The notes: a model not told the origin generated them from the sequence alone. Positions 28,379 through 38,607 are shown, numbered from the stretch's first letter. The stretch: DNA of 64,000 nucleotides from Streptomyces sp. NA04227 (GCF_013364195.1 NZ_CP054918.1:6313001-6377000); one strand, 5' to 3'. Program-made: numbers and translations.

Positions 28379-29283
28379 GCGAGCAGAAAACCAGGACGCC
28401 CGACGGCCTTGTGATTGTGGACAAGCCGTCGGGCTTCACTTCGCACGACGTGGTGGCGAAGATGCGCGGGATCGCCAGGACCCGCCGTGTCGGTCACGCC
28501 GGAACACTCGACCCGATGGCGACCGGAGTGCTCGTCCTCGGCGTCGAGCGCGCCACCAAGCTTCTCGGGCACCTCGCGCTGACCGAGAAGGAGTACCTCG
28601 GCACCATCCGGCTCGGTCAGGACACCGTGACCGACGACGCCGAGGGCGAGATCACCTCCTCGGCGGGAGCCCACGGCCTCGCCCGCGGGGCCGTGGACGC
28701 CGAGATCGCGAAGCTCACCGGCGACATCATGCAGGTGCCGTCCAAGGTCAGCGCGATCAAGATCGACGGCAAGCGCAGCTACAAACGGGCCCGCGAGGGC
28801 GAGGAGTTCGAGATCCCGGCCCGGCCGGTCACGGTCTCCTCCTTCCTCGTGCACGATCTGCGGGAGGCCACCGCCGAGGACGGCACCCCCGTCGTCGACC
28901 TGGTCGTCTCCGTGGTCTGCTCCTCGGGGACGTACATCCGCGCGCTCGCCCGGGACATCGGTGCCGCGCTCGGCACCGGTGGACATCTGACCGCTCTGCG
29001 GCGCACCCGCGTCGGCCCCTACCGGCTCGCCGAGGCGCACAGCCTCGAAGCGCTCCAGGAGGAGCTGACCGTGATGCCCGTGGCGAAGGCGGCCGAGGCG
29101 GCCTTCCCGCGCTGGAACGTCGACGCGCGCCGCGGCGAACTGCTCGTCAACGGCGTCCGCCTGGACATGCCCGAGCAGTACGCGGGCCGGGGCGCCGTCG
29201 CCGTGTTCGGTCCGGACGGCCGTTTCCTCGTTCTCGTCGAGGAGTCGAAGGGCAAGGCCAAGAGCCTGGCCGTGTTCGTCTGA
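28375..29283 (+). CDS. truB: tRNA pseudouridine-55 synthase
   Basis: Converts U55 of the tRNA T-loop to pseudouridine. 302 residues. Motifs visible: DKPSGFTSHDVV, the catalytic HAGTLDPMATGVL with nucleophile Asp46, GTIRLG, SKVSAIKIDGKR(S)Y and CSSGTYIRALARDIG. A short C-terminal PUA-like extension is present. It is coupled to rbfA through ATGA at 28375-28378. Confidence 0.95.
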   Translation: MSEQKTRTPDGLVIVDKPSGFTSHDVVAKMRGIARTRRVGHAGTLDPMATGVLVLGVERATKLLGHLALTEKEYLGTIRLGQDTVTDDAEGEITSSAGAHGLARGAVDAEIAKLTGDIMQVPSKVSAIKIDGKRSYKRAREGEEFEIPARPVTVSSFLVHDLREATAEDGTPVVDLVVSVVCSSGTYIRALARDIGAALGTGGHLTALRRTRVGPYRLAEAHSLEALQEELTVMPVAKAAEAAFPRWNVDARRGELLVNGVRLDMPEQYAGRGAVAVFGPDGRFLVLVEESKGKAKSLAVFV

Positions 29284-29498
29284 GTTCGCCCGAGCGCTGT
29301 CTCGGCCCCCCGTCGCCCTTCCCCGTCCGCGCCGCGGCAACCCTCGCGACCTGCTCGTTCACCTCATCGTGCAGGCGCTCGGAGTGAATCGGGGAGTGGC
29401 GGGGGGCGCGTTCTCCCGCACCTCTGGTCCCGCTGATCAACTGCCGCCTACCGTCGAGTCGAACGGGGGCGCACGGGCGGTGGCGGGGAGGCGAGGAC

Positions 29499-32400
29499 AT
29501 GACGGTACGGGACGGGCTCGGCGAGAAGACGTCGGAACTCGGCGGGGTCCTGGTACGGATCTGCGATCTCGCGGGCCGGGTGCGCGGCATGGGCTTCGCC
29601 GCGGACGAGCAGGGCACCGTGATCACCAGTCACGAGGCGGTGGACGGGCTGCCGCGCCTGGTGCTGCACGCGCCGGGCGACCGGGTCTGTGTGGTCACAC
29701 CCGAGGCGATCACCGAGGTCCCGGGCTCGGATCTGGCCCTGATCGGCACCGAGGGCCTCGGCCTGCCACCACTGCCGGTCACCGTGCGCGACAGCATCCC
29801 CGCGGGCTCCTACGTACGGATGGCCGCGCACGGCTGGCGGGACGCGCGGGTGCTCGGCCGCTCACCGGTCACCTACACCTCCACCGACCGCTTCCACCTG
29901 GTGACCGGCGCCGTCGAACTGGCCGTCGGCGCCGAGGGCAGCCAGGCGCTCAGGCTCGGCGGACAGGCGGCGGGCGGGCCGGTGCTCGACGCGGCGACCG
30001 GATCGGTGCTCGCCGTCCTTGGCAGCGCCCTCCAGGCCGGACACGGCGCGGCCGGATTCGCGGTGACCCTGCGGGACGCGGCCGCCGCCGAACCCACCGG
30101 CCCGGTCGCCGAGCTGCTGCGGCGCAACGCCGCGACCGTGCCCGGCTTCGGCGCCGATCTCAACCTCGCGGGAGTCCTGCACCTCACCGCCACCGCGACC
30201 GGCTCCGACGGCCCGCGCCCCTCGCCCGCACACACCGAGGGGCATGTGGAACGCCCTTGGCTGACAAGGGAGTTCGACGACTTCGTACGGGGCGAGAGTG
30301 CGGTGCTCGCACTGGTCGGCGTGCCCGGCAGCGGGCGTACCACCGAACTCGCCGCGCTCGCCGCGAGCCGGCTCGGCGGATCGGCGCCCCAGCCGACGCT
30401 GTGGCTGCGCGGCGCCGACCTGCTGGCGGAGGACGACTCCTTGGCCGACGCCGTCGCCCGGGCGCTGGACCGCGCGGCCCGTATCCTCGCCGCCTCCCAG
30501 GACGGTGCGCCGCTCGCGGACGGCGGGCCCCGGGACACGGCGGGGGCGGGCGGAGCGCGGGGGAGGGGCGAGGAACGGGGGCGGAGCTCCGGCTCGGGCG
30601 GCCCGGCCGCCCAGCGCTCCGGAGCGGACTCCGGTCCGCGCCACCGGCCCGCCGCCGAACGCCGTCCGGAGCGACTGACCGGTCCCACCGGGCATCCTGT
30701 CGCCTTCGGGGACATCTCCCCGGAGCGGGTCGCCCGGCTGTCCGCCGACGCGGGGCGGCCGCTGCTGCTCCTGCTCGACGGACCCGAGGAGATGCCCGTC
30801 GGGCTGTCCCAGCGCCTCGCCGAGTGGAGCGCCGGGACCTCGGGCTGGCTCCGGGACACCGGTGCCCGGCTGGTGGTCGCCTGCCGGGGCGAGTACTGGG
30901 AGCAGGCGGGCGCACACTTTCCGGCCAAGCAGTTGCACGGAAGCGCCGACGAGCGCCTGCCCGCCTGCGTACGCCTGGGGCCGCTCGGCGAGATCGAGGC
31001 GAAGAGCCTGCGCACCCGTTGCGACCTGCCGGAGCAGCTCGTTTCCGAGACCTGTGCGCGGCATCCGCTGGCGCTGCGGCTGCTCGGCGATCTGCGGCGC
31101 ACCCTGCCCGGCGAGGTGCCGGGGCGGCCCTCGCGCGAGGAGGTCCTGTCGGCCTGGCTGGATCTGGCCTGTCTGCGGGCCGCGGTGCGGCTGACGGAGC
31201 AACGCCCGTGCGCGGGCGGAGCGTTGCGCCGCCTCGCCGCCCGGGTCTGCGGACAGGTGCACGAGGCCGCACGGCGCTGCCTCGGCGCCGGACAGGGCTC
31301 CTTGGACCGGCTCGACTTCGAGGAACTGTTCCCCTGGCGTACGGGCTGGGCGGCCGCGGTGCTCACCGAGGGGCTGTTCGTCCCCGCGGGCGAGGGCTAC
31401 CGCTTCGCCGACGAGGAGTTCGGCGACTGGATCCAGGGCTTCCACCTGGACCTGGACTCCGCACTGTGGGCCCTGGTGCACAACCGGCGCCGCCGGACGG
31501 ACACCTCGCCGCACCGGGCGCCGGTTCCCCAGCAGCGCAGGCGCCGCACCCACCGCAAACGCCCCCCGCTGCCGCACCGTCCACTGCCCCTGCCACGGCA
31601 CCGCATCGGCCCCGTGGCACAGGCCATGCTGATGCTCGGCCGGGACCGCGGGGACGCCGAACTGGGCGACAGGCTGGCCGAGTTGACCGAGGCCCTGGAC
31701 GAGCTGACCCAGCTCGGCGAGCACGCGCCGCCCGGCGCCGGGGACGCCGTCTGGTGGTCCGCGCATCTGCTGACCGAGGTCTGCTCCCGGCTACCCGACG
31801 CCACGCCCCAGCTGAACGTGCTGCGGATGCTGGCCGGACGGGTGGTCGCCTGGCGCACCGAGGGCCGCCGGACCTGTGCCGAGTTCGGTCCGGACTTCTG
31901 GGCCGGGCTGCCGCTCGCCGAGGAGGAACGGTTCGACCTGTTGCGACGCCTGGTCGTGGCGGACGGCTCGCCCGGCAGCGACAGCCGCTACCTCGACGCG
32001 GCCGCCGATCTGCTGCGCGCCGACCCGCCCACCGGCCAGCGCAGGCTCACCGAGTGGTTCACCGACGAGCGCAGACTCGCGGCCACCCCACAGGCCGCCG
32101 TCGCCGAGGCCGCCCAGGCACTCCTCCACACGCACCGCGGGCTCGCCCTGGACGAGCTCATCGAGGCACTGGTGGACTGCGCGCACGGCAGGGCCGACGA
32201 ACTGCTCGCCACCCTCGCCCAGGAGGAACCTTCCGCCCTGTGCCGGGCCGTGGACCGCTGGGCCCACGACGAACGCCCCGACCGTCACGTAGCCGCGGCC
32301 GCCTACGCCACCCTCGCCGCGCGCCACGCCCACCTGGAGGCCGACCGTGAACTCCTGCGCTTCGCCGCGCTCACCCTGCTCTCGCGCACCGGCGACTGCA

Positions 32401-33200
32401 CCCTGCACGGCAGCGCGCTGGCCCTGCTCGTACGCGATCCGCTGACCCGCGAGCGCCATCTGCCCGAAGCCCTGCGGCACTTCGCCTCCGGCCAGGCCCG
32501 GGTGCCGGTCGACGCGCTGCTCGTCGCCCTGCCCTCGGACCCCGAGGCGGTGCTCGCCGCCTGCCGCACGCGGCTGCTGCTTCCCGGCCACCTCGCCGAG
32601 GCGACGGAACTCCTCGACGCCCTCGCCCAGGTCACCTCGCCCGCCTCGTCCCGGCGCGTGGCCACCCTGGTCCAGGACGTGGTGCGGCGCCGTCCGCAGA
32701 CCGCGGCCGCCGTCGCCGCGTACGCCGAGCGCAGGCTGGAGCAGGGTGCCCACGCCAGGTCCGTACTGCTGCCACTGCTCACCGGGCTGCTGCGGGAGGA
32801 AGGCCCCGAGGTACGGGCAGCCCTCGCGCTGGTCGCGGTGCGCCCCGGCACCGCCGCGTCCCGGCCGCTGCGCCGGGAGATCCTCGACGTGTTCCTCGCC
32901 CACGAGGAGGACCCCGAGGTCCTGTACGCACTGATCGCCGCACTCGCCGAGTGCGCCCCGCAGCGCGGCGACGAGGAGAGCCACGACCTGGTCCATCGCA
33001 CCGGAACCCTGCTCGCCCGCACCCCGCAGGGAGCCTCCCGCCTGGACCGCGGCCTGGTGGAGCTCGCCCGCGCGACCCCCGGCTTCGCCGCTCTCCTCTC
33101 CCGCTGGCTCACCGACTACCCGGCCTCCTGGTCCCCTCTGCTGGGCCCCGGCACCCGGCGCACGATCGAGAACCTCGCGGCGGAGCCGGTGGGGGTGTGA
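29499..33200 (+). CDS. Trypsin-like (inactive) domain fused to a STAND/NACHT-like NTPase
   Basis: 1233 residues. Residues 1-190 look like a chymotrypsin-fold peptidase: His45 in VITSHEAV and Asp78 in PGSDLALI fit the triad, but the serine site reads QAAGGPVLD, with Ala158 where Ser is expected. Residues about 250-480 form a P-loop NTPase with Walker A GVPGSGRTT (from Gly274) and Walker B PLLLLLDG (Asp427). A low-complexity Gly/Arg-rich insert (about 345-395) lies between them. The rest, to 1233, is Leu/Ala-rich helical repeats suited to sensing or assembly. The architecture matches signal-transducing ATPases, some of which act in phage defence. Here it sits between truB and ribF with host-like codon use, suggesting a stable chromosomal gene. 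ATG 29499 follows a GGGGAGG site. Confidence 0.85.
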   Translation: MTVRDGLGEKTSELGGVLVRICDLAGRVRGMGFAADEQGTVITSHEAVDGLPRLVLHAPGDRVCVVTPEAITEVPGSDLALIGTEGLGLPPLPVTVRDSIPAGSYVRMAAHGWRDARVLGRSPVTYTSTDRFHLVTGAVELAVGAEGSQALRLGGQAAGGPVLDAATGSVLAVLGSALQAGHGAAGFAVTLRDAAAAEPTGPVAELLRRNAATVPGFGADLNLAGVLHLTATATGSDGPRPSPAHTEGHVERPWLTREFDDFVRGESAVLALVGVPGSGRTTELAALAASRLGGSAPQPTLWLRGADLLAEDDSLADAVARALDRAARILAASQDGAPLADGGPRDTAGAGGARGRGEERGRSSGSGGPAAQRSGADSGPRHRPAAERRPERLTGPTGHPVAFGDISPERVARLSADAGRPLLLLLDGPEEMPVGLSQRLAEWSAGTSGWLRDTGARLVVACRGEYWEQAGAHFPAKQLHGSADERLPACVRLGPLGEIEAKSLRTRCDLPEQLVSETCARHPLALRLLGDLRRTLPGEVPGRPSREEVLSAWLDLACLRAAVRLTEQRPCAGGALRRLAARVCGQVHEAARRCLGAGQGSLDRLDFEELFPWRTGWAAAVLTEGLFVPAGEGYRFADEEFGDWIQGFHLDLDSALWALVHNRRRRTDTSPHRAPVPQQRRRRTHRKRPPLPHRPLPLPRHRIGPVAQAMLMLGRDRGDAELGDRLAELTEALDELTQLGEHAPPGAGDAVWWSAHLLTEVCSRLPDATPQLNVLRMLAGRVVAWRTEGRRTCAEFGPDFWAGLPLAEEERFDLLRRLVVADGSPGSDSRYLDAAADLLRADPPTGQRRLTEWFTDERRLAATPQAAVAEAAQALLHTHRGLALDELIEALVDCAHGRADELLATLAQEEPSALCRAVDRWAHDERPDRHVAAAAYATLAARHAHLEADRELLRFAALTLLSRTGDCTLHGSALALLVRDPLTRERHLPEALRHFASGQARVPVDALLVALPSDPEAVLAACRTRLLLPGHLAEATELLDALAQVTSPASSRRVATLVQDVVRRRPQTAAAVAAYAERRLEQGAHARSVLLPLLTGLLREEGPEVRAALALVAVRPGTAASRPLRREILDVFLAHEEDPEVLYALIAALAECAPQRGDEESHDLVHRTGTLLARTPQGASRLDRGLVELARATPGFAALLSRWLTDYPASWSPLLGPGTRRTIENLAAEPVGV

Positions 33201-33495
33201 CGCAGGGGCGCGCGGGCACGGGCGGGTGCCGGTGGGCCGGGCGCACGCCGCGCCCCTTCTCGTACGGCCCGCCCGTCAGGCCACCACCTGTACGCGACGG
33301 CCGAAGACGCCCTGAACCGCCCCGCCCGCGCGGGGCAAATCCTCCCGAGCCGCCCGGAGCCCGTCCCCGCCCCGCACCGACCCCTGTGCTCCGCGCCTCA
33401 CCGCCCCATGCCGGTGCGGGCCGTACCGCGTCGGCATGGCACTCTTAGAGCTGCGGAAGAGGCAATCACGGACACGGGTTCGAGGAGCGGTCAGA
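33201..33495. other. 295-base gap before ribF
   Basis: GC-rich, with no gene supported and no clear hairpin. The final 60 bases are A/G-richer and probably contain the ribF promoter; GGCACTCTTAGAG near 33435 is a weak -10-like candidate. Confidence 0.3.
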
Positions 33496-34455
33496 GTGCA
33501 GCGCTGGCGTGGCTTGGAGGAGATCCCCGAGGACTGGGGGCGCAGCGTCGTCACCATCGGGTCCTACGACGGGGTGCACCGCGGTCACCAGCTGATCATC
33601 GGCAGGGCGGTGGAACGCGCGCGTGAGCTCGGCATCCCCTCGGTCGTCGTCACCTTCGACCCGCACCCCAGCGAGGTGGTGCGCCCCGGCAGCCACCCGC
33701 CGCTGCTCGCCCCGCACCACCGCAGGGCCGACCTGATGGCCGAACTCGGCGTGGACGCGGTGCTTGTCCTCCCCTTCACCCACGAGTTCTCGAAGCTTTC
33801 GCCCGCCGACTTCGTCGTGAAGGTGCTCATCGACCGGCTGCACGCCAAGAGCGTCGTCGAGGGCCCCAACTTCCGTTTCGGGCACAAGGCCGCGGGCAAT
33901 GTCGACTTCCTGCGCGAGCTCGGCGCGACCTACGACTACGAGGTCGAGGTCATCGACCTGTTCGTCAGCGGCGAGGCGGGCGGCGGAAAGCCCTTCTCCT
34001 CCACGCTGACCCGTGCGCTGATCGCGGAGGGCGACGTCGCGGGCGCCGCGGAGATCCTCGGCCGCCCGCACCGCGTCGAGGGCATCGTGGTACGCGGCGC
34101 CCAGCGCGGCCGTGAACTCGGCTTCCCCACCGCCAACGTGGAGACGCTGCCGCACACCGCCATCCCCGCCGACGGTGTCTACGCGGGCTGGCTCCAGGTC
34201 GACGGCGAGGCGATGCCCGCCGCCGTCTCCGTGGGCACCAACCCGCAGTTCGACGGCACCGAGCGCACCGTCGAGGCGTACGCCATCGACCGGGTGGGCC
34301 TCGACCTGTACGGGCTGCACGTCGCAGTCGACTTCCTCGCCTTCGTCCGCGGGCAGGCCAAGTTCGAGTCCGTCGACGTCCTGCTCGACGCGATCGCCGA
34401 CGACGTACAGCGCTGCCGCGTGCTGCTCGCCGACGCCGAGGCGCCGCGCGTCTGA
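33496..34455 (+). CDS. ribF: Bifunctional riboflavin kinase / FAD synthetase
   Basis: Phosphorylates riboflavin to FMN and adenylates FMN to FAD. 319 residues. The N-terminal nucleotidyltransferase domain has GSYDGVHRGHQ and FDPHPSEVV; the C-terminal kinase domain has GRELGFPTANV and DGVYAGW. The start GTG 33496 (VQRWRGLEEIP) has GAGGAG eight bases upstream; an upstream ATG at 33436 is in frame but adds an unconserved basic stretch. It ends before a terminator shared with the convergent transporter operon. Confidence 0.95.
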   Translation: MQRWRGLEEIPEDWGRSVVTIGSYDGVHRGHQLIIGRAVERARELGIPSVVVTFDPHPSEVVRPGSHPPLLAPHHRRADLMAELGVDAVLVLPFTHEFSKLSPADFVVKVLIDRLHAKSVVEGPNFRFGHKAAGNVDFLRELGATYDYEVEVIDLFVSGEAGGGKPFSSTLTRALIAEGDVAGAAEILGRPHRVEGIVVRGAQRGRELGFPTANVETLPHTAIPADGVYAGWLQVDGEAMPAAVSVGTNPQFDGTERTVEAYAIDRVGLDLYGLHVAVDFLAFVRGQAKFESVDVLLDAIADDVQRCRVLLADAEAPRV

Positions 34456-34486
34456 CCCGTCGCGAGGACCCGGCGTACGTACCCGA

Positions 34487-34515
34487 ACGGCGGGCCAACC
34501 CCCCTGGCCCGCCGT
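34487..34515. terminator. Bidirectional terminator between ribF and the ABC transporter operon
   Basis: Perfect 11-bp stem ACGGCGGGCCA / TGGCCCGCCGT in the 75-base convergent gap. Confidence 0.85.
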
Positions 34516-34530
34516 CCCGTTGAACCGGTC

Positions 34531-35562
34531 CTATCCCTTGGCGCCGTCGGCCTTGTCGCCGCCACGTCGCCCCCGCAGCGCCGCCCAGTGACAAGCGACC
34601 TGGGTCGCACCACCGCCGGCAAGGACCGGCAACTCCACGGTCCGGCAGGCCTCGGCCACGCCCGACCGCTGCGCCTCGCCGCTCGCAAGTACCTGACAGC
34701 GGGCGTGGAACCGGCAGCCGCCCGGGATCCGCGAAGGGTCCGGCGGCTCGCCGCTGAGCACCACAGGCTCGCCCGCGGCCTCCGGGAGCACGGACAACAG
34801 CGCCTGGGTGTACGGATGTTGAGGCTCGGTCAGGATCTGCTCGACCCGACCCGTCTCCACGATCCGTCCCAGATACATCACCGCGACCCGGTCGGCGATG
34901 TTCCACGCCAGACCCAGGTCGTGCGTCACCACCAGTGCGGACAGGCCGAGTTCCTCGCGCAGGCCGAGCAGCAGGGCGAGGATCTCGCCGCGTACCGAGG
35001 CGTCCAGAGAGGCCACCGGCTCGTCGGCGACCAGGAGTTCGGGCTCCAGGACCAGCGCACCGGCGATCACCACCCGCTGCCGCTGGCCGCCCGACAGCTC
35101 GTGCGGATAGCGCAGGAAGAAGCGCTCCGGCGGACGCAGCCCCGCGCGCGCCAACGCCTCGGCCACGGCGGCCTGTTCGTCCCCGGCGCAGCCATGGATA
35201 CGCAGCCCCTCGGCCACCGCGTCGTACACGGTGTGCCGGGGATTGAGCGAGCCGCTCGGGTCCTGGAGCACCAACTGGACACGTTTGCGGTAGGACTTGA
35301 GGGCCCGGCCCGAGTAGTCGAGGGGCTTCCCGGCGAAGGTGACCCGGCCGCCGGTGGGCGGGACCAGACCGAGCAGCGACCGTGCGAGCGTGGTCTTCCC
35401 GCAGCCGGACTCGCCGACCAGGGCCACGATCTCGCCCGGAGCGATGTCAAGGTCCACACCGTCCACGGCCCGGGCGGGCAACTCCCCGCGCCTGCCCGGG
35501 AATCCGACGTGCAGCCCCTGAGCGGTGAGCAGCGGCGCCGCGCCGCCGGTGGTCGTCGTCAT
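34531..35562 (-). CDS. Peptide/nickel-type ABC transporter ATP-binding protein (OppF/DppF type)
   Basis: 343 residues, second ATPase subunit of an oligopeptide-type importer. Walker [10 protein letters not shown], signature LSGGQRQR, Walker B LLVADEPVASLD, and the OppF-type C-terminal segment ending in a Cys-containing CRFHARCQ, which resembles the cluster-like motif of Opp/Dpp ATPases. ATG 35562 overlaps the stop of the preceding ATPase gene (ATGA). It is last in the five-gene minus-strand operon. The substrate is not predictable from this subunit. Confidence 0.92.
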   Translation of the reverse strand: MTTTTGGAAPLLTAQGLHVGFPGRRGELPARAVDGVDLDIAPGEIVALVGESGCGKTTLARSLLGLVPPTGGRVTFAGKPLDYSGRALKSYRKRVQLVLQDPSGSLNPRHTVYDAVAEGLRIHGCAGDEQAAVAEALARAGLRPPERFFLRYPHELSGGQRQRVVIAGALVLEPELLVADEPVASLDASVRGEILALLLGLREELGLSALVVTHDLGLAWNIADRVAVMYLGRIVETGRVEQILTEPQHPYTQALLSVLPEAAGEPVVLSGEPPDPSRIPGGCRFHARCQVLASGEAQRSGVAEACRTVELPVLAGGGATQVACHWAALRGRRGGDKADGAKG

Positions 35563-36548
35563 GAGCCGCTCCTCGCATCCTCGGCGCCCGCGTGCACACA
35601 GGCCGCCTGCCGGTCCTCGCCCGCGCCGCGCAGCAACTGGTCCTGTGTGGCGCACACTTCGACGGCCACCGGACAGCGCGGATGGAAGGTGCAGCCGCCG
35701 GGCAGCTCCGACGGATCGGGCGGATCCCCGGGCAGCCCGCGCGGCGCGAACCGGGAGGCGATGTCCCCGATCCGCGGGAACGCCGCCGACAGCGCCCTGC
35801 CGTACGGGTGCCGCGCCGACTCGTAGACCTCGCGGGCCGGGCCCTCCTCGACCACGCGGCCCGCGTACATCACGGCGAGCCGGTCACAGGTGTCGGCGAG
35901 GACGGCGAGGTCGTGGCTGATCATGATCAGTCCGACGTCCTGCTCGGTGACCAACTGCTCGATCAGGCGCAGGATTTGGGCCTGGATCATCACATCGAGG
36001 GCGGTGGTCGGCTCGTCGGCGATGATCAGCGCCGGATCGCAGGCGAGCGCCATCGCGATCATCACGCGCTGGCGCTGCCCGCCGGACAGCTCGTGCGGAT
36101 AGGCCCGCCCGCGCGCGGCGGGCAGCCCCACGTGTTCGAGCAGCTCACCCGCCCTGCACCGGGCGGCCGCCGGGGTCGCCAGCCGGTGCAGGACGATCGG
36201 CTCGGCGATCTGCTCGCCGATCCGCTGTACCGGGTTGAGCGAGTGCATCGCGCCCTGGAAGACGACCGAGGCGCCCGCCCAGCGCACCGCACGCACCCGG
36301 CCCCACTTCATCGCGAGCACGTCCTCGCCGCCGAGCAGCACCTCGCCGCTCACCCGCGCCCCGGGCGGCAGCAGCCGCAGCAGCGCGAGCGCCAGGGTCG
36401 ACTTGCCGCAGCCGGACTCGCCCGCGATGCCCAGCTTCCGGCCCGCGGCCAGGCTCAGGTCCACTCCGCGCACCGCCGCCGCGCCGCCCGCGTACGTCAC
36501 TTCGAGGTTTCTGACCTCCAGCAGGAGCCCGTCCTTGGAGAGCGTCAT
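35559..36548 (-). CDS. Peptide/nickel-type ABC transporter ATP-binding protein (OppD/DppD type)
   Basis: 329 residues. Walker [11 protein letters not shown]-loop region, signature [11 protein letters not shown], Walker [12 protein letters not shown], and the C-terminal [12 protein letters not shown] motif of this subfamily. It starts at ATG 36548, overlapping the permease stop by ATGA, and overlaps the next ATPase the same way. It pairs with the second ATPase to power the permease dimer. Confidence 0.93.
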   Translation of the reverse strand: MTLSKDGLLLEVRNLEVTYAGGAAAVRGVDLSLAAGRKLGIAGESGCGKSTLALALLRLLPPGARVSGEVLLGGEDVLAMKWGRVRAVRWAGASVVFQGAMHSLNPVQRIGEQIAEPIVLHRLATPAAARCRAGELLEHVGLPAARGRAYPHELSGGQRQRVMIAMALACDPALIIADEPTTALDVMIQAQILRLIEQLVTEQDVGLIMISHDLAVLADTCDRLAVMYAGRVVEEGPAREVYESARHPYGRALSAAFPRIGDIASRFAPRGLPGDPPDPSELPGGCTFHPRCPVAVEVCATQDQLLRGAGEDRQAACVHAGAEDARSGS

Positions 36549-37534
36549 TTGGTCACCCCCAGGCGCGGGTTGAGCACGGACTCCACGGCGCGGCCGCACA
36601 GCGTGAAGGAGAGCGCGACGAGCGCGATCGCGATGCCCGGCGGCACCAGGTACCACCAGTGGCCCGAGCTGACCGCCCCGGCCTCGCGGGCGTCCTGGAG
36701 CATGCTGCCCCAGGAGGTGATCGAGGGGTCGCCGAGTCCGAGGAAGGCCAGCGTCGCCTCGGTGAGGATGGCGCTGGAGATGCCGAGCGTGGTCTGGGCG
36801 AGCACCAGCGGCATCACATTGGGCAGGACGTGCCGCGACATGATGTGGCCGTGCCCGCCGCCGAGCGCCTTGGCCCGCTCGATGTAGGGACGCGACTCCA
36901 CGGCGAGCGTCTGGGCGCGTACCAGGCGGGCGGTCGTCGGCCAGGTGGTCACCCCGATCGCGATGACCACGGTGAGCAGGGACCGGGACATCACCGTCGC
37001 CAGGGCCACCGCGAGCACCAGGGTCGGCATCACCAGGAACCAGTCCGTGACCCGCATCGCCACCGTCGCGTACCAGCCCTTGAAGTGCCCCGCGGTGATC
37101 CCCACCAGCGCCCCGATCGCCACCGAGAGACCCGCCGCGAGCAGGCCCACGAGCAGCGACACCCGCGAACCCCACAGCACCAGACCGAGCAGGTCGCGGC
37201 CGAACTGGTCGGTCCCCAGCCAGAATTCGCCGCTCGGCTCCTGCATCGGACGGCCCGGCGCGTGCGTCACGCTCTGTACGTCCGAGCCGATGGTCCAGGG
37301 CGCGGTCAGGGCGACGGCCGCGAACAGCAGGAGCAGGACCAGACCGGCCAGACCGGCGCGCTGGGCCCGGTACTGCCGCCAGAAGCGGGACACCGAACGC
37401 CTGCGCCGCTGCCAGGCCAGCGAGCGCGGACCGGCCGGGGGCCGGGGATTGTCCTTGCGGGCGCCCGGAGAACCGTTCGCGGGCGGCGGGTCCGGGCTGG
37501 TCCGCTCGTCCCCGGCGGTGGATTCGGTCGTCAT
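36545..37534 (-). CDS. Peptide-type ABC transporter permease (DppC/OppC type)
   Basis: 329 residues. A disordered Pro/Ser/Arg N-terminus (about residues 1-50), then an N-terminal helix and the inner-membrane permease core with FWLGTDQFGRDLL and an EAA-loop (ERAKALGGGHGHIM). ATG 37534 overlaps the first permease's stop (ATGA). It forms the translocation channel with the other permease. Confidence 0.92.
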   Translation of the reverse strand: MTTESTAGDERTSPDPPPANGSPGARKDNPRPPAGPRSLAWQRRRRSVSRFWRQYRAQRAGLAGLVLLLLFAAVALTAPWTIGSDVQSVTHAPGRPMQEPSGEFWLGTDQFGRDLLGLVLWGSRVSLLVGLLAAGLSVAIGALVGITAGHFKGWYATVAMRVTDWFLVMPTLVLAVALATVMSRSLLTVVIAIGVTTWPTTARLVRAQTLAVESRPYIERAKALGGGHGHIMSRHVLPNVMPLVLAQTTLGISSAILTEATLAFLGLGDPSITSWGSMLQDAREAGAVSSGHWWYLVPPGIAIALVALSFTLCGRAVESVLNPRLGVTK

Positions 37535-38607
37535 CGGCCCACCCTCGGGTCGAGCAGCGGATAGATGATCTCGGCGAGGGTGTTCATCACGATCACCGCC
37601 GAGGCGAAGACGAGGAACAGGCCCTGCACCAGCGGCAGATCGGGCACGCTCAGCGCCTGGTAGAACAGGCCGCCCAGGCCCGGCCAGGAGAACACCGTCT
37701 CCACCAGGATGACGCCCGCGACCAGACGGCCCAGATTGACGAAGATCAGTGTCACGGTCGGCAGCAGCGCGTTGGGCACCGCATGCCTGCGCCGCACCAG
37801 GTCGTCCCGCAGCCCCTTGGCCCGCGCCGTCGTCAGATAGTCGCTGCCCATCTCGTCGAGCAGCGCCGACCGGGTCACGAGCAGCGTCTGCCCGTACTCG
37901 ACGGCGACCAGCGTGAGCACCGGAAGCACCAGGTGGTGGGCCACGTCCAGGACGTACGCGAAGCCCGTCTCGCCGCCGGACTCCATGCCGCCGGTCGGGA
38001 ACATCCCGGGCACCGGGCCCATGCCCACCCCGAAGACGATGATCAGCAGCAGCCCGAGCCAGAACGAGGGCACCGAGTACAGCGTCAGCGCGATCCCGGT
38101 GTTCATCCGGTCGCCGAGTCGCCCGTTGCGCCAGGCGGAACGGGTACCCAGGAACAGCCCGAGCGCCGTGTACAGCACGAACGCCGTCCCGGTCAGCAGG
38201 AGCGTGTTCGGCAGCGCCTCGGTGATCTTGTCGATCACCGGGGCCCGGAACTGGTACGAGGTGCCGAGGTCCCCGGTGAGCGCCTGGCCGCAGTAGTGGG
38301 TGAACTGCTCCCACACCGGCAGGTCCAGACCGAACTCCTCGCGGAGCGAGGCGATCTGCTCGGCGGAGACCTGGCGCCCGCCGGTCATCGTCTTGACCGG
38401 ATCACCGGGGATGAGACGGAACAGGAAGAAGGTGGTGACCAGGACGGCGAACAGCGAGACGACCGCGCCGCCCAGCTTCGCCGCCACGTACCGCAGATAC
38501 GCCCTGGTGTCGCCCGCCCGGGGACCGCGCGCCGACGGCCCGGCCTGCGCCGGGCCGTCGGACTTCGCCTCCCCGGCGAGCGAGGGACTGCTCTCAGCTG
38601 CTGCCAT
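37531..38607 (-). CDS. Peptide-type ABC transporter permease (DppB/OppB type)
   Basis: 358 residues. A short charged leader, then a first transmembrane helix (VVSLFAVLVTTFFLFRLIPG) with the subfamily's RLIPGDPV, further helices, and an EAA-loop TTARAKGLRDD near residue 260. ATG 38607 has GGAGGG upstream. A structured 145-base gap separates it from the binding-protein gene upstream. Confidence 0.92.
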   Translation of the reverse strand: MAAAESSPSLAGEAKSDGPAQAGPSARGPRAGDTRAYLRYVAAKLGGAVVSLFAVLVTTFFLFRLIPGDPVKTMTGGRQVSAEQIASLREEFGLDLPVWEQFTHYCGQALTGDLGTSYQFRAPVIDKITEALPNTLLLTGTAFVLYTALGLFLGTRSAWRNGRLGDRMNTGIALTLYSVPSFWLGLLLIIVFGVGMGPVPGMFPTGGMESGGETGFAYVLDVAHHLVLPVLTLVAVEYGQTLLVTRSALLDEMGSDYLTTARAKGLRDDLVRRRHAVPNALLPTVTLIFVNLGRLVAGVILVETVFSWPGLGGLFYQALSVPDLPLVQGLFLVFASAVIVMNTLAEIIYPLLDPRVGR

